A stretch of 64,000 nucleotides of DNA, taken from positions 8,489,276 to 8,553,275 of the forward strand of contig NC_050472.1 in assembly GCF_013373865.1 (NCBI RefSeq), given 5' to 3'. Under the pieces are notes generated by a model, which saw only the letters and a program-made list of their open reading frames with translations, made no database searches and had not been told where the DNA came from. Made by a program: the position numbers and the translations under genes. This document shows, piece after piece, positions 39,490 through 51,355 of the stretch. The stretch comes from Monomorium pharaonis (Eukaryota; Arthropoda; Insecta; Hymenoptera; Formicidae). The stretch's first letter is position 1. Every line of letters starts with the position of its first letter.

Positions 39490-39836
39490 AGAGATGTGCG
39501 AATCAAGATTTTATGACGTCAAACCGAATCGAATTGAATCAAATTTCATCTTTTTTTTTTTGTTCAAATTTGAATCAAATTGTTGAACCATTACTTTTAC
39601 ATATAATTACCAATATAATTATTTTTATATTGAATTTTAATACAGGTAATAAAATATTTTTATGTGAGAAGAATATTATGATGAAAAATTACTTTAAATA
39701 TAATTTTATAAGATTGTCAGTATATGATTCGTATTCAAAATTTTTAGACTTGAAATTTTTTTAATAGATATTTAAGGAGATTCAAATCGTACCTGATTTG
39801 AATCTTTCGTATTCGAATAGTTTTTGCACACCTCTA
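39490..39836. repeat. Tandem repeat unit 1 with GATGTGCGAA / TTTGCACACCTC ends
   Basis: The left end is AGAGATGTGCGAATC and the right end is TTTTTGCACACCTCTA, imperfect inverted ends. The interior carries an AATTGAATCAAATTTCATC-like block and an ATTATGATGAAAAATTACTTT block. Both recur in the adjacent unit 39839-40160. Probably a MITE duplicated in tandem. Confidence 0.65.
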
Positions 39837-39838
39837 AT

Positions 39839-40160
39839 TCAATTTAAAAAGAAGAAAAACGAATTATAAATCAAATTTTATTTTTTTGAATCGTTGAAAC
39901 ATTAATTTTATAGGTATATAATTAACAATGTAATTATTCTTAGATTAAATGTTAATATAGATAATAAAATATTTTTATATGAGAAAAATAATGTTATGAT
40001 GAAAAATTACTTTAAATATAATTTTACAAGACTGTCAATATGATTCGTATTCGAACATTCGAAGTTCTTAGATTTGAAATTTTCGAATAAAGATTTGAAT
40101 TTCAATCGAATCTTATCTAATTGAATTCCATTCGTATTCGAATGGTTTTCGTACATCTCT
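39839..40160. repeat. Tandem repeat unit 2 (copy of 39490-39836)
   Basis: It shares with unit 1 the blocks AATAAAATATTTTTAT, ATGATGAAAAATTACTTTAA, ATATAATTTTA and the TTCGTATTCGAA word, in the same order and orientation. It ends CGTACATCTCTGAG, a diverged form of the unit 1 right end. Confidence 0.65.
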
Positions 40161-40164
40161 GAGT

Positions 40165-41620
40165 TTTATTTAAATATCAGAAGAAATTCAATACTTTTAT
40201 GTTTCTTTAAATAGATTACTTATCACAAAATTGCAAAATTCTTATTGAACACAAATTATCCTTTTAGAATAAGAGACAATTGAATTTTTCGTGCGTAAAG
40301 ATTACGCGAAATAATTCTCATTTTAAGTAACGAGTTCGCGTGTCTGACGATTAGAGGAAATTTATTCCACGATTCCCGCGTGTTCCGTTTCGAGAAACGA
40401 GAGGACGCGATATCGACGGAGAACTGTGGATTCATCCATCGCCTTCGGCAACTGACGTACAACGAAAAAAGGCTCGTAAAAAAAAAAGGCGAATCAATCA
40501 TAAAGTTAGCCTTTTATTCCGCAAGAGAGCGGATAGAACGGCGCACAACGGGGAGGAAGAGATGTGCGGGGCGGGAGGGAAGAGGTTGGCGAGCGCACGC
40601 GGAATCGGGGGGTGGGGGAGGGAAGAGGCGGAATATAAAGTTACGTCACACGTTTATTTCATTCCCGTCGATCCAATAAAAGTCCCAATAATAATTTCGG
40701 ATGTTTTCCGATGCAACATGTTTGATTTAGTGTCGGACATTTTGTGATCGCATATCTGCCTCGTAAATCTCGCCGCGGTGGCGCCACTGCATAAAAATAT
40801 CAAACGTCGATGTGTCCCGCGTTCAACCCCAATCCCGGGTGGTAAAATATTGCCCGCGATTCCGCGCGACGGAAATAGCCTTTCATGCCCCGCCGCCTGA
40901 TAATTCCAGAATTTCGCAGATTTATACCCGGGAGAGGCCATGGAAGATACGCGCGCTCGCGCCCGATCGCGCCCGTTATTATTAATCGCCGCGCGTAACG
41001 ATAAAGTGGGACGTTTAATTTTTAAAAATGGCCCCTAACGAATATCGCCGCGCCGACCACCGGGTCCGCCGCCCCGGCCGCGCTGTCCGGAAAAATATAC
41101 GTCAAGATTATGCCGGCCGATTCGAGTGCAATGTCGCGATCGAAAACGGCCGATCGGATCGCGTCGTGATTGAGAATAAAAAAGATTAACAGAAAAAAAA
41201 AAATACTAGCAAGGAAAATACAATCGCGCCGCTTTGTGCGGCGTGTGATTTTGATGGCGGGCGTATATCAGCGGTCTGATGGTTGCGATCGGAGATTCCG
41301 ATGCGCATAATGGCGGCCGGTTACCGTCACACGTTGCGGAGTATATGTTGAGCTGGGAAGGGTTATAAGTTGCATAACAGTTTCGTATAAGCGCTTAGGA
41401 ATAGTTCAGAAGGCTGATTCGCAACAAGTATACGAGTTATGTAATCAACATCTCCTAATTATTGTGTAACTTTTTTAGTGCCTTTTTTTAGTGCATTCTC
41501 GTATCGGTAATGGCGTCTTTCGGTGTATTTTGGAAAGACCTTTCGATGTCGAGTGGACTAAGGAAAATACTCGATTAAGAAAGATAAGCTCCTTCGAAGC
41601 GCTTCCCTTTAAAATGAATC
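40165..41620. other. Intergenic, no supported gene
   Basis: CpG-rich, relatively repeat-free DNA at 40.4-41.3 kb with homeodomain-type cores (AATCCCGGG, GCATAAAAAT, TTTATACC). It is a plausible place for conserved non-coding sequence, but nothing is diagnostic. Confidence 0.4.
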
Positions 41621-41621
41621 A

Positions 41622-42226
41622 CACCGAAAAAGTTGTATTCTCAACTAAGAATTTTTCTCTTATTTTTATGTACTCTTTAAAAATTGGGAATTTACTCGAC
41701 TTGAGAAGAAATTCTCTAAAGGTTAGATTAATAGTAGATATTCTTAATTTTTAGGATGTATAAGTAGGATAAATTTTTTTTAGAGAATTTTTTTAGAGAA
41801 TTTAGTCTACAACTGATTTTTCTCAAGGAATAAAGCAAATTTTAATTATAAAATATTAAATCTTATTAAAAAATTTTTGCCGATTATAAATTGATAATTT
41901 TTAATAAATTTCAACTTCCCTCTTTTATAATTGGCAGAAACCTTATTAAATCTCTAAAACATTTATGTTGTGTGAAATGATTAATTTCTTGAGTTACTTT
42001 TTCTTATCTTAATTGTTATTTAAATATTACAACGTTTTAGGTTTTAAGCACCGCACTACACTGGATATGTTAAAATTGTAACGATACATTGCAAATGTCA
42101 AACGAAACATGGTCTGCACAAAATGTCATGGTTCGGAAATTCGTTAGAAAGATTATATTTTTTAAATAAGAAAAATGACTTGCAAATATTATAGTTCTCT
42201 TATTTTGAGAATACATTTTTTCAGTG
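41622..42226. mobile_element. Non-autonomous DNA element with CACCGAAAAA/CACTGAAAAA ends
   Basis: The left end reads CACCGAAAAAGTTGTATTCT. The right end, on the opposite strand, reads CACTGAAAAAATGTATTCTC. These are matching inverted termini around about 605 bp of AT-rich sequence. A diverged copy lies at 37324-37920. No transposase frame, so it depends on an element elsewhere. Confidence 0.65.
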
Positions 42227-42229
42227 CGT

Positions 42230-43890
42230 CCACTAACGGCAAGAATTAAGGAAATTATTTGCTCGTCTTTCGAACTTGCTTATTTTAAGGAAAGGGCATT
42301 ATTTAGCTTCTACTTAAACACTATATGGCAACAATGATGCTCTTCTTTTCCGCCATATTTTTCGCCATTACGAAGATTGCAATTGGATTATATTGATTAA
42401 TTGTGCGCTCAAGACGATGCAGTTACGTAACGAGATGAGGTCCCACCATCACGTCTCTCAATGATAAATTTTACAGTCATTCTTTTTTAACGGCTCTACG
42501 ATGAGGGCTTGATTAATAGTCGTGATTGCTTAACGACCTCGTGATGACCATCGATTTTATCATTAGAAGATAGCGGCGGTGTCTCATTCACCCCCGCCGT
42601 TATAATTGTCCCCATTCGTCTCCTATGCACTCTCTTTTCTAACGTAGCTTTCATTATCCAGCCTCGTCGCGACTTCGTGCGGAAAAGCGCATTTTTCCCG
42701 TCCCATGTTTTCATCTTTCTCGCATGGCGAGTAGAAAGAGGGGCGGGAAAAACATATGAAAGTCAGCAACGCAGCATGTTGATAAGGACGAATAAAATAC
42801 AGCGGCCGTATCGGTCGAATCGATTGCTCGGATATCACTGCTTTGGCGGCAACACTTACAGCCTCCATAAGCCAACAGCTGCGCAGTATCCGCGGTTGAG
42901 TATTCTCGGCAAAAATTTAGCCGTCGAGCCACTTCAAGCTCGAATAAACAGGGCACGAGACTCCTTCTCGGTTTCTCCGGCGGAGCTCCGTCGATATTAC
43001 GTAACGTCGATTCGTGCCCTTAGCGCTACCGTCGAGATGTTCCGCGCAATAAGAGTGCAGAGCATCGAATTTCGCGACGTGAAATGGCAAAAGTACCATC
43101 CACCCGTCACACTTCTCGCCCGACAAATTCATTCATCTCCCGTGTGTCGAGAGTGGCGTCGAACAGCGAGGGAGAGGGGGGGGGGGGAGGAAAAAACAAA
43201 AGCATCGGGCATCGAGTCGAATAATGACGCGCTCCAGCGAGAAAAGGATCGGCCGGGCGCGGATTATTGAATTGGCGCGAGACAACGAATGGAGCGCGCA
43301 CTCCCATCGGAATATTAAAATAATCTGCCATTACTTTAATAAATCTGTCCCTCCGTTTTCCGGCGCTCCGTTCCTCCACCGGAGCTGCCTCCCACCCCCC
43401 CTCCGTCGCTCTCTTCTCCTTTGCCTGCTCACCCCATCGGCCTCTTCGACCCGCCTTCTCCGGGCTGCTCGCGAGAGCGCGAGAGCACTCAAGAGGCAGG
43501 CAGTCGCAGATGTCACTGTACCCCTAATGAGCGCGCTATTTTTCACGAGTATTTTTATCCCGTTTATTGGCTGCCCGCTTCACAAACTGTCGGCTGGATA
43601 TTAATCATTCGGCTCTTACAACTCTGGTTTTATTTCCTCTAAGGATAAAGAATGAGAGAAGGGGCGGGGAGGAAAATCTCGAGGGGGAGACGAGGGGCGC
43701 TCGCCTGCTCTCTCGCTCGCGCGGGCTGTTCCTTCATTAATGTTATTAAACCGGCTTCCATGGACGCCGGTGACTCCACTTCACGACTTACGACCGACTT
43801 TTCGCCGATCCGATGCATCGCAAAGGATCACGGGGTCTCGTAGTGGATACGTGACTTGTGAAGGATGTTGTACATTTTGAACTCTTCGCA
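42230..43890. other. Intergenic, no supported gene
   Basis: The last CpG-rich stretch (42.4-43.85 kb) before the AT-rich receptor array. The 197-codon plus frame at 42677-43270 overlaps open frames on the other strand and is not recognised. Confidence 0.45.
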
Positions 43891-43898
43891 CAAATGAA

Positions 43899-43908
43899 TT
43901 TATTTATT
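43899..43908 (-). terminator. Candidate polyadenylation signal of the first receptor gene
   Basis: Two overlapping AATAAA hexamers on the minus strand, about 460 bp past the stop codon at 44369. I see no closer AATAAA. Weak evidence because the DNA is AT-rich. Confidence 0.35.
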
Positions 43909-44368
43909 TCACCAATCGGAGACATTTTGATCTTTCAAAAATACCCAAATAACATAAATTGGATCAGTGATATTGTTTGAGATTATTTCATTCGCACGGA
44001 TAATTTTTTCAGAGTTTTTTACTACAACATATTAACATAGCACACTTTAGTAAACTTATCTCTACGTTTTGCAGTTAATATTCCTTCAGCGTTGTCTTAA
44101 ATACGTGGATCCTTTTTCTAAACAAAGAAAGGTTAACAAATTTTGTATGCTGCAAAATTACATTATTTGTTCGTTACATTATATCTGTCTGCGTATACAT
44201 TACCTGCCAAACGTACTAACAAATTTGTTTCTTTGCAAAGAATTTAAATATGAGACCACTGACATGATGATGTCCTCTCGTAGATCAACGTAGACTCAGA
44301 TAGGCTACGTGCTAAAAAGGCTACATTTTCTATTCTTATGTCTGCGTCTACAGCTGATGGAAGTGTCC

Positions 44369-45926
44369 TCAAAATTGCCTCATAAACATGCAATAGGAGA
44401 TTATCGTTTGAAGAATCTTAAGAAGATGAACATTTTTTATACCTTCATCATTGCAATTTTCGTGATCGATATATATTCTGATTTTTCCTTACCCTTCCAA
44501 AATTTTGCAAGGACATTACGTAAAATTTAGAAGCAGTTAAGACAAGCGGACGGAAGCGTCGTTTCAATATTAATATTAACAATTTCTGGTCTGAAACATC
44601 TGCATTGTACCACATACAGTTGTATCTATACAAGATTAAATTTGTTTCAGTAAGAAAAATAAATTTTATTTAAATAAATATTAGAAGAAGGTCACCGATA
44701 TTGGCATACCATTTTATATTTAAATAACAATTTTTTAACAAAAACTAAAAATAAAGTTTCGAAAACATAAATAAAAACTAGAAGATGTTTTCTATCAGAT
44801 AGTATAGCAGTTTATGTAATACTGGTTTACATTTTGTAATAATAAATGTTTTTACAACATAACCGAAGAGGAAAATCTTAGAAAAAAATTGGGACTTAAA
44901 ATTGACATAATAAGTTAAATTTTTCCTTTGTTTTTCTTTAACATAAGTTATTTATATGAAATTATATATTTACAAGTTAATGAAAATTTTTTCAGAAGTC
45001 TTTTACTTCAATGTAAAACCGATTATGCTTTTCCGCAAGATGCAACATGTAAAACGAGTATGTATGTATAAAGGATAGATTTATTTTTAGTAGATTTTAT
45101 ATAGAAAAAAATCATGAATTTATGAACTCTATATGTGCATGTTTTATTTCTCTAATTATCTAAACAAGCAAATCATGCTTTTATCAGTATTACAGTGCAC
45201 ATGTTTAGTTTTTGAAAAATAAAAAAGTGCCTTTAGGAGATCTATGTTATTATAGAAACTTTTCTTTAATTAATTTAGTAGAAGATGATTACCAATAGTA
45301 GCATAGCACTTTTTTGGCTAATATTTCTTAAACAAGAGCTAAAATTAATCTTTTTTAATTTAAATGTAAATGAACATTGAAAAGTATTTTATATTAAGTG
45401 GTATAGTAGTTTCTATAATACTGCTTTATATTTTGCAACAGTTATATTTTGTAATGTTCTCGCAATATAATTAGAAATAAATATCTGAGAAATTGGACTC
45501 AAAAACTGGTATGGTAGGCTACATTTTTTTTTAAATATAAGTCCTTAATCCTAAATTACAAATTAATATACATGAGGATTCCTAGAAGCCTTTCATTTTG
45601 ATGTAAAACATTGATGCTTTGTTGATTATACAAATACCTTATAATGTTCTGCAAAACACATATATGATTTATATATATACATATAGTTCGATTATAAAAG
45701 TTTAGATTAGATTAAATTCGTTTTTAGTAGATTCTATATAGAAAAAGGTTGTAAGGTATAACTGAAGCTTTATTTGTTTAATTATAATTATCTAAGTAGA
45801 TCACATTTTTATCAAAATTAAAACATAAATATTTTGTAACCAAATATTTAATTTCCGAGGAATAAAGGGATGTCGCTTTTCATGAGATCTGTCAATATTG
45901 GCGACTTTCCTTTAATAACCTAACAA

Positions 45927-45981
<55 letters not shown>

Positions 45982-48900
45982 GAATATATATATATGTACA
46001 CTATATATTGTATATAAGAGATATTAGATTTAATTAAAACTTTTTGAACAAATTTTTAAGGATATACCTAAAGTTGTTTTGTTTTACTAATTAATATTCA
46101 TTAATCTTCTAATTGCCTTTATAGCAAAATTATTTTCCACAATTAAAATACAGAAAATAACATAATGCGCACGTAACAATTTCGTACAAAAATCGAAAAA
46201 AAATGTAAACTTGTAAATTTTTTTTGTTTTTTGTACGAAATTGTTAAATGCGCGTTGTGTTATCATCTGTATTTTAATTGTGGAAAAAGGTTTGTAATTC
46301 TATAAAAGCAATTAAAAGATTAATGAATCAGAATTAACCACATTGTTCGGTAAAACGGGGTAGCTTTAGGTATTTATAGTCGATTCTTATATTTAAAAAA
46401 ATGATGGAATGACCGTCAAACTTTGTCGGAGTCGACAAGATTTTGTATACTTTTTTATCGGTATAAAGTACAATTTCGAGACTGGTAATATTTATACTTA
46501 AATTCTGAAAAAGGATTTCCAAATCTATAAAAGAAATACATATAAAATCGCATTACGAAAATTTTATAACGCGATTTCGTAATGTATTTTTTTCATATAT
46601 TTGGAAATCTTTTTCTAGAATTAAAGTATACGTCCTATTTGGAAATTAGACTATATCATGCGCTGTCAGTTTTTGACTCTGCCACCGAGTTACAGAGAGG
46701 GAAAAGAATTAAAGGCAGTAACCAATCATATTAAAAAATCACTGAGCGCTGACTGTGTCTTTAATGAGATTGGTTCTCGTCTTTAATTCTTCTCTTTTTT
46801 ACTGTGACTCGGTAACAGATTATCAAAACTGGCAATGCTGTTTATATTAAGAATCAAAAAAATATTTATAAAAATAGAATTAAAAAATAAAATTAAAAAA
46901 AAATTTATAAAAGAAATACATACAAAATCTCGTTACAAAAATGATTGCTTAATCGATATTATTGTTAAAAATATTATTGTTAAAAGATATCATCAACCAA
47001 TCACAGAGCCGTATTGACTATATATAATAAACGTTATTTTAAAAAACTGACATCTATGGCAGTATATATTTAATACCTTCAGAATTATTTTAATATTATG
47101 ATTTTATCTTTGTGAATATACATATATTTTAGTAGCATTTTTATAATTGTCTAACGCATATTTTTGGTTGAATGTAGAATATTGCTCCAAATAAAATAGA
47201 AACAGAGGTTTTCCTTTTTTTTATATATATGTATTTATATGTATTTATTACAACAAAAAAAGTTCATTACTCACACCTTCTCGCATGCGCTCGAACTTGC
47301 GTCCATGATTCTTTGTCCCATGTAATTAAATGCAAATAGACACGTCAGTGTTACAATAACGATAGCAGTAGATCTGAAGGCTCGATCAAAATCGTTGCCA
47401 ATGGTTAGCATCTGAAAAATCTCGTTTCTGCATTTTGATACACAGAAAAGAAATTTATTTGTTTAGTAAAAATATTTTTTTAATTATAATTTCTAAATTG
47501 TAAAAAGTATAATTATTTCAACATAATAAATATTTTTTTACTTTATTAAAATATTGTCTTGAAAATAAGCAATTTATCGATAAAATAATATAATTTGCAT
47601 TATAACAAAAATTTTTATAACAGAATTATTTATTGGTAGAAAATTATTTTATTAAAGTTATTAATAAATTTACAATAATTACTTGAACTTTATACATTTT
47701 TATTTAATTTATGACAAATTTTAGAAATATTTCTGCGTTACTACTTGTAATAATTAATACATACATAAACATGTATATATAATACAATAATTTTTTATAC
47801 ACAAATACCCAACATTTAAAACTTCAACAATAAACTCTTTGTTAAAGTTTCACTTAACCGGAAGTAGTACGTGATTTTATCACTAGATGGATATATTTCT
47901 CGTAAAAAATAATAACACATATAAGACCAAAAGTACGCTGTACTTTTCACTAACTTTATATAGTTGCAACAAAACTTAAAATTTATGTTAATTTATTATT
48001 TATTTCTAAAGTTTCCTTACTCTAAATATTATATTAAAATCAATATAATGTATTTTTTTTGCAAATATATATAGCGAGTATTTTAAAGAATATATTTGCT
48101 GATTGTGTGAATGTAAATTGATTTTTTATTGCAGTAAACATATTCCTGTTATAAGAAAGTATTACCATACAAGAATAAATATTTTCAATATAAGAAAATT
48201 TTTTATTATTTTGAAGTAATGTCATTTTTTGTGAAAAGTATTCTCTTTATTTATAAATATAAGTATTCTACAAAGATAATGTTTTCTTAAATTTATTCAA
48301 TTTTTAAAAACTGAATTACAACTTTTTATTGAAGTACAATTTCTAATTTAAGAGATCACTTTTTGGTATTTGGTGATTTTATGATTCAATTGAAAACCTA
48401 TTAAAGATTATTAGAGAAAAAAAAGATTTATTTTAAACAAAATTTTATTTAAAATATTTTTTAAATAAAATTTTGATAGCAATTTTATTTTGCTATCAAC
48501 ATACCTGAATCATTGCAAAGCTTATCACAAATATTAATCCTAGGATGTCCATTAGAAACGGTACTGTGTGAAAGATGTCTATCATATTAATAAATCTTGC
48601 AATGTAAAAGAAAATTATATATATTAATAGAAATTGTAAAACGAGAAAGAATGTTTTTTGTATATAAAAATATTTTTTGTAATGTTAATGTTACACTTTT
48701 ATGAATAGAGAGAGAGAGAGAGAAAGAGAGAGAAAGAGATCATAATTTTTATAATATATTTTTTTATATGTGCGTCAAAAGTAGTCTCTTTTGTATCATT
48801 TTTTGTGAATATAAAGTTGCCGATTTCAGTATTTTAACATCATTACACAGTTCTTATCCTCCAAAAGATAAAGTGATTCATGGCGAAAAACATTCCAGCA

Positions 48901-51100
48901 CTTTTTCAGCACGTTTGATCATTTCAACACTCGCATGCGCGTCATCTCACGACACGCATGTGGTAACTTTTGTAAAATTGACGCTTTGTCATTTTCGTAA
49001 ACCTAAACTTCTCTAATCTGTCAATTTGCGAAAACCTAAGACACTCAAGGGACCACACATTGGCGCACGGATAACGAAAAATACGGTATGCAACACGGGT
49101 CTTCTGCATTTGTGCGGATGAATACACAAAAGGTTGACTTTACGCCTTTGTTACACAATGTACAATTCTAAGTTTTTTATGAATCTTTTAAGCAAAATAT
49201 TGTTTTGATTTATTAATTAAATTGCCTTATTAGGCAATAATCAAGTTTCTTATTTTTTTTACAATTGCATACTCAATTACAACTTATAATTATGAAAGAT
49301 GCTAAAGCTGTCCTGTTTTACCGATTATTTTGATTATTTTTTCAATTCACTAATCTTTTAATTGTATTTACAGAATTAAAAATCCCTTTCCACAATTAAA
49401 GTACAGACGGTAACATAATACACATGTAAGAATTTTATATAAAAAACGAAAAAAAATTTTAATTTGTAAATTACAATAAAATTTTTTTTCGTTTTTTATA
49501 TAAAATTCTTACGTGCGTATTATGTTATCGTCTGTACTTTAATGTGGAAAAGGATTTTTAATTCTGTAAATACAATTAAAAGATTAGTGAATTGAAAATA
49601 AGCAAAATAATCGATAAAACAGGACAGCTTTAGCATCCCCTTAAGAAATTATTAAGTTAAGAAGCAATTGAAAAAATATCTTTTAAAATATGTTAATTCT
49701 AACAATAATTTGTTAGCTAAAATTGCATGTAAGACAAAATCAAATAGACAATATAGTTACTTGTGATTACTTTCCAACTCATACTCATTTCTCCGCAAAA
49801 TGTTCAATAAATTGGATTGAACTACTTTAATAGATATAATATAACTTGTATAAAAGTACAAACTGTATAATGTTGTAATGCAACCGCATAAAAATGACCA
49901 TGTTTCCATAATTTATTTTTGTTTGTATTAAATCACATCCTGTCGCATCTTTATTAATATAAAATAACTGTTCCGCTCGATACCTAGTAAAATTATCACC
50001 AACGTTACTCTTATCCATATAATTGACTTTGAATGATGTTTATAAAAAACGGAATAAAAGACGAAATATTTGATTATTATCTATGAGAGAATAACAATAT
50101 GTAACAAATAATGGTAAAAATATTTAAAAATATGAGAAAAAATTAATATAATAATAATTTCTTAACATTGTTGAGTCAGAAGAATTCTTTTCAATGAGAA
50201 AAATTATTTTACGTCTTTTTTTTATGAAAAGGAAGAAATCAAAGTATCTATCATGTGCAAATCTATATCCAGACTCAATAGGATTAATAGACCAGTTGTG
50301 CGCTCTATTTGCAATGAGTCGCCTACTTTTTCGCAAATAATTTCGAGGAGCAACTTCTTACCCCAGCAACTCGCACATTCCGCAAGCATGTTGCGCAAGA
50401 ACCATAAACAGTGTAGTATAAGCAAGGAGAAGTACTGGTACTGTAAAAATTACGATGCATATATGTAAGCGAATGAGGTAAAAATATCGTTCCTCATCGA
50501 TAAAGAACTCAGCTTTAAAAGGTTGCATTCGCAAACGGGATTCATTCATGGGTGATATAACATCGAGAATTTCCGGCACGAACAACCATATGTAGTATAT
50601 TGTGTGGCATACGCTCTGGAAAACTGAAAAATGTAATAATTGTAAATCTTCATTTCTCGAATATGAATTTTTCTATCAATATCCATATAAAAAATTATAA
50701 ATTTTGAATACATTGATGAACAGATCAATACAGTTTTTTTACTTAAATTACGGTTGTAATCCATTTAATGATACAAATGCTTTGAAGCATTTGAGTAACC
50801 AATTGGAAAAATTAAAAAATTTTACTAATTGACTAATTAAAGAATACTTCGAAGCGTTTGTAGCGTCCAACCCTGGTCCAACAAATATCCCTACATAAGA
50901 GCAGGTGCCCTAAGGTCAGAAATGGAAACCTTAAGCTACCTGCTCTTAAGACATGTTCTTAGGACTGCTAGATGGCCTTATATTGGAAAAACACAAGACT
51001 TTAGTCAAAAGGGCATATGATCTAAGGGCATCTAAGGATATAAGAACACATCCTTAGGTTTATGTTCTTAGGAATATGATCTTGAAATGATAGGATATAT

Positions 51101-51143
<43 letters not shown>

Positions 51144-51320
51144 TTTAAATATCAAAGTGTAGAGCATAAATAATGTCCAAAAGAATTTAGTTAATTCTTA
51201 ATAATTATTTTTATTATAATCTGTTGTAATTTATCAAAAAATGTCGCTTAATAAAAATATATTAAACGTGGTGTAAGAAAGAAATTGAGAAAGATTTAAG
51301 AAAAAAGTGTAGAGAGAGTC

Positions 51321-51355
<35 letters not shown>

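Noticed and set aside
42677..43270. 197-codon plus-strand open frame
   Set aside because: It overlaps several open frames on the other strand in CpG-rich DNA. There are no domains, and no splice-compatible neighbours.
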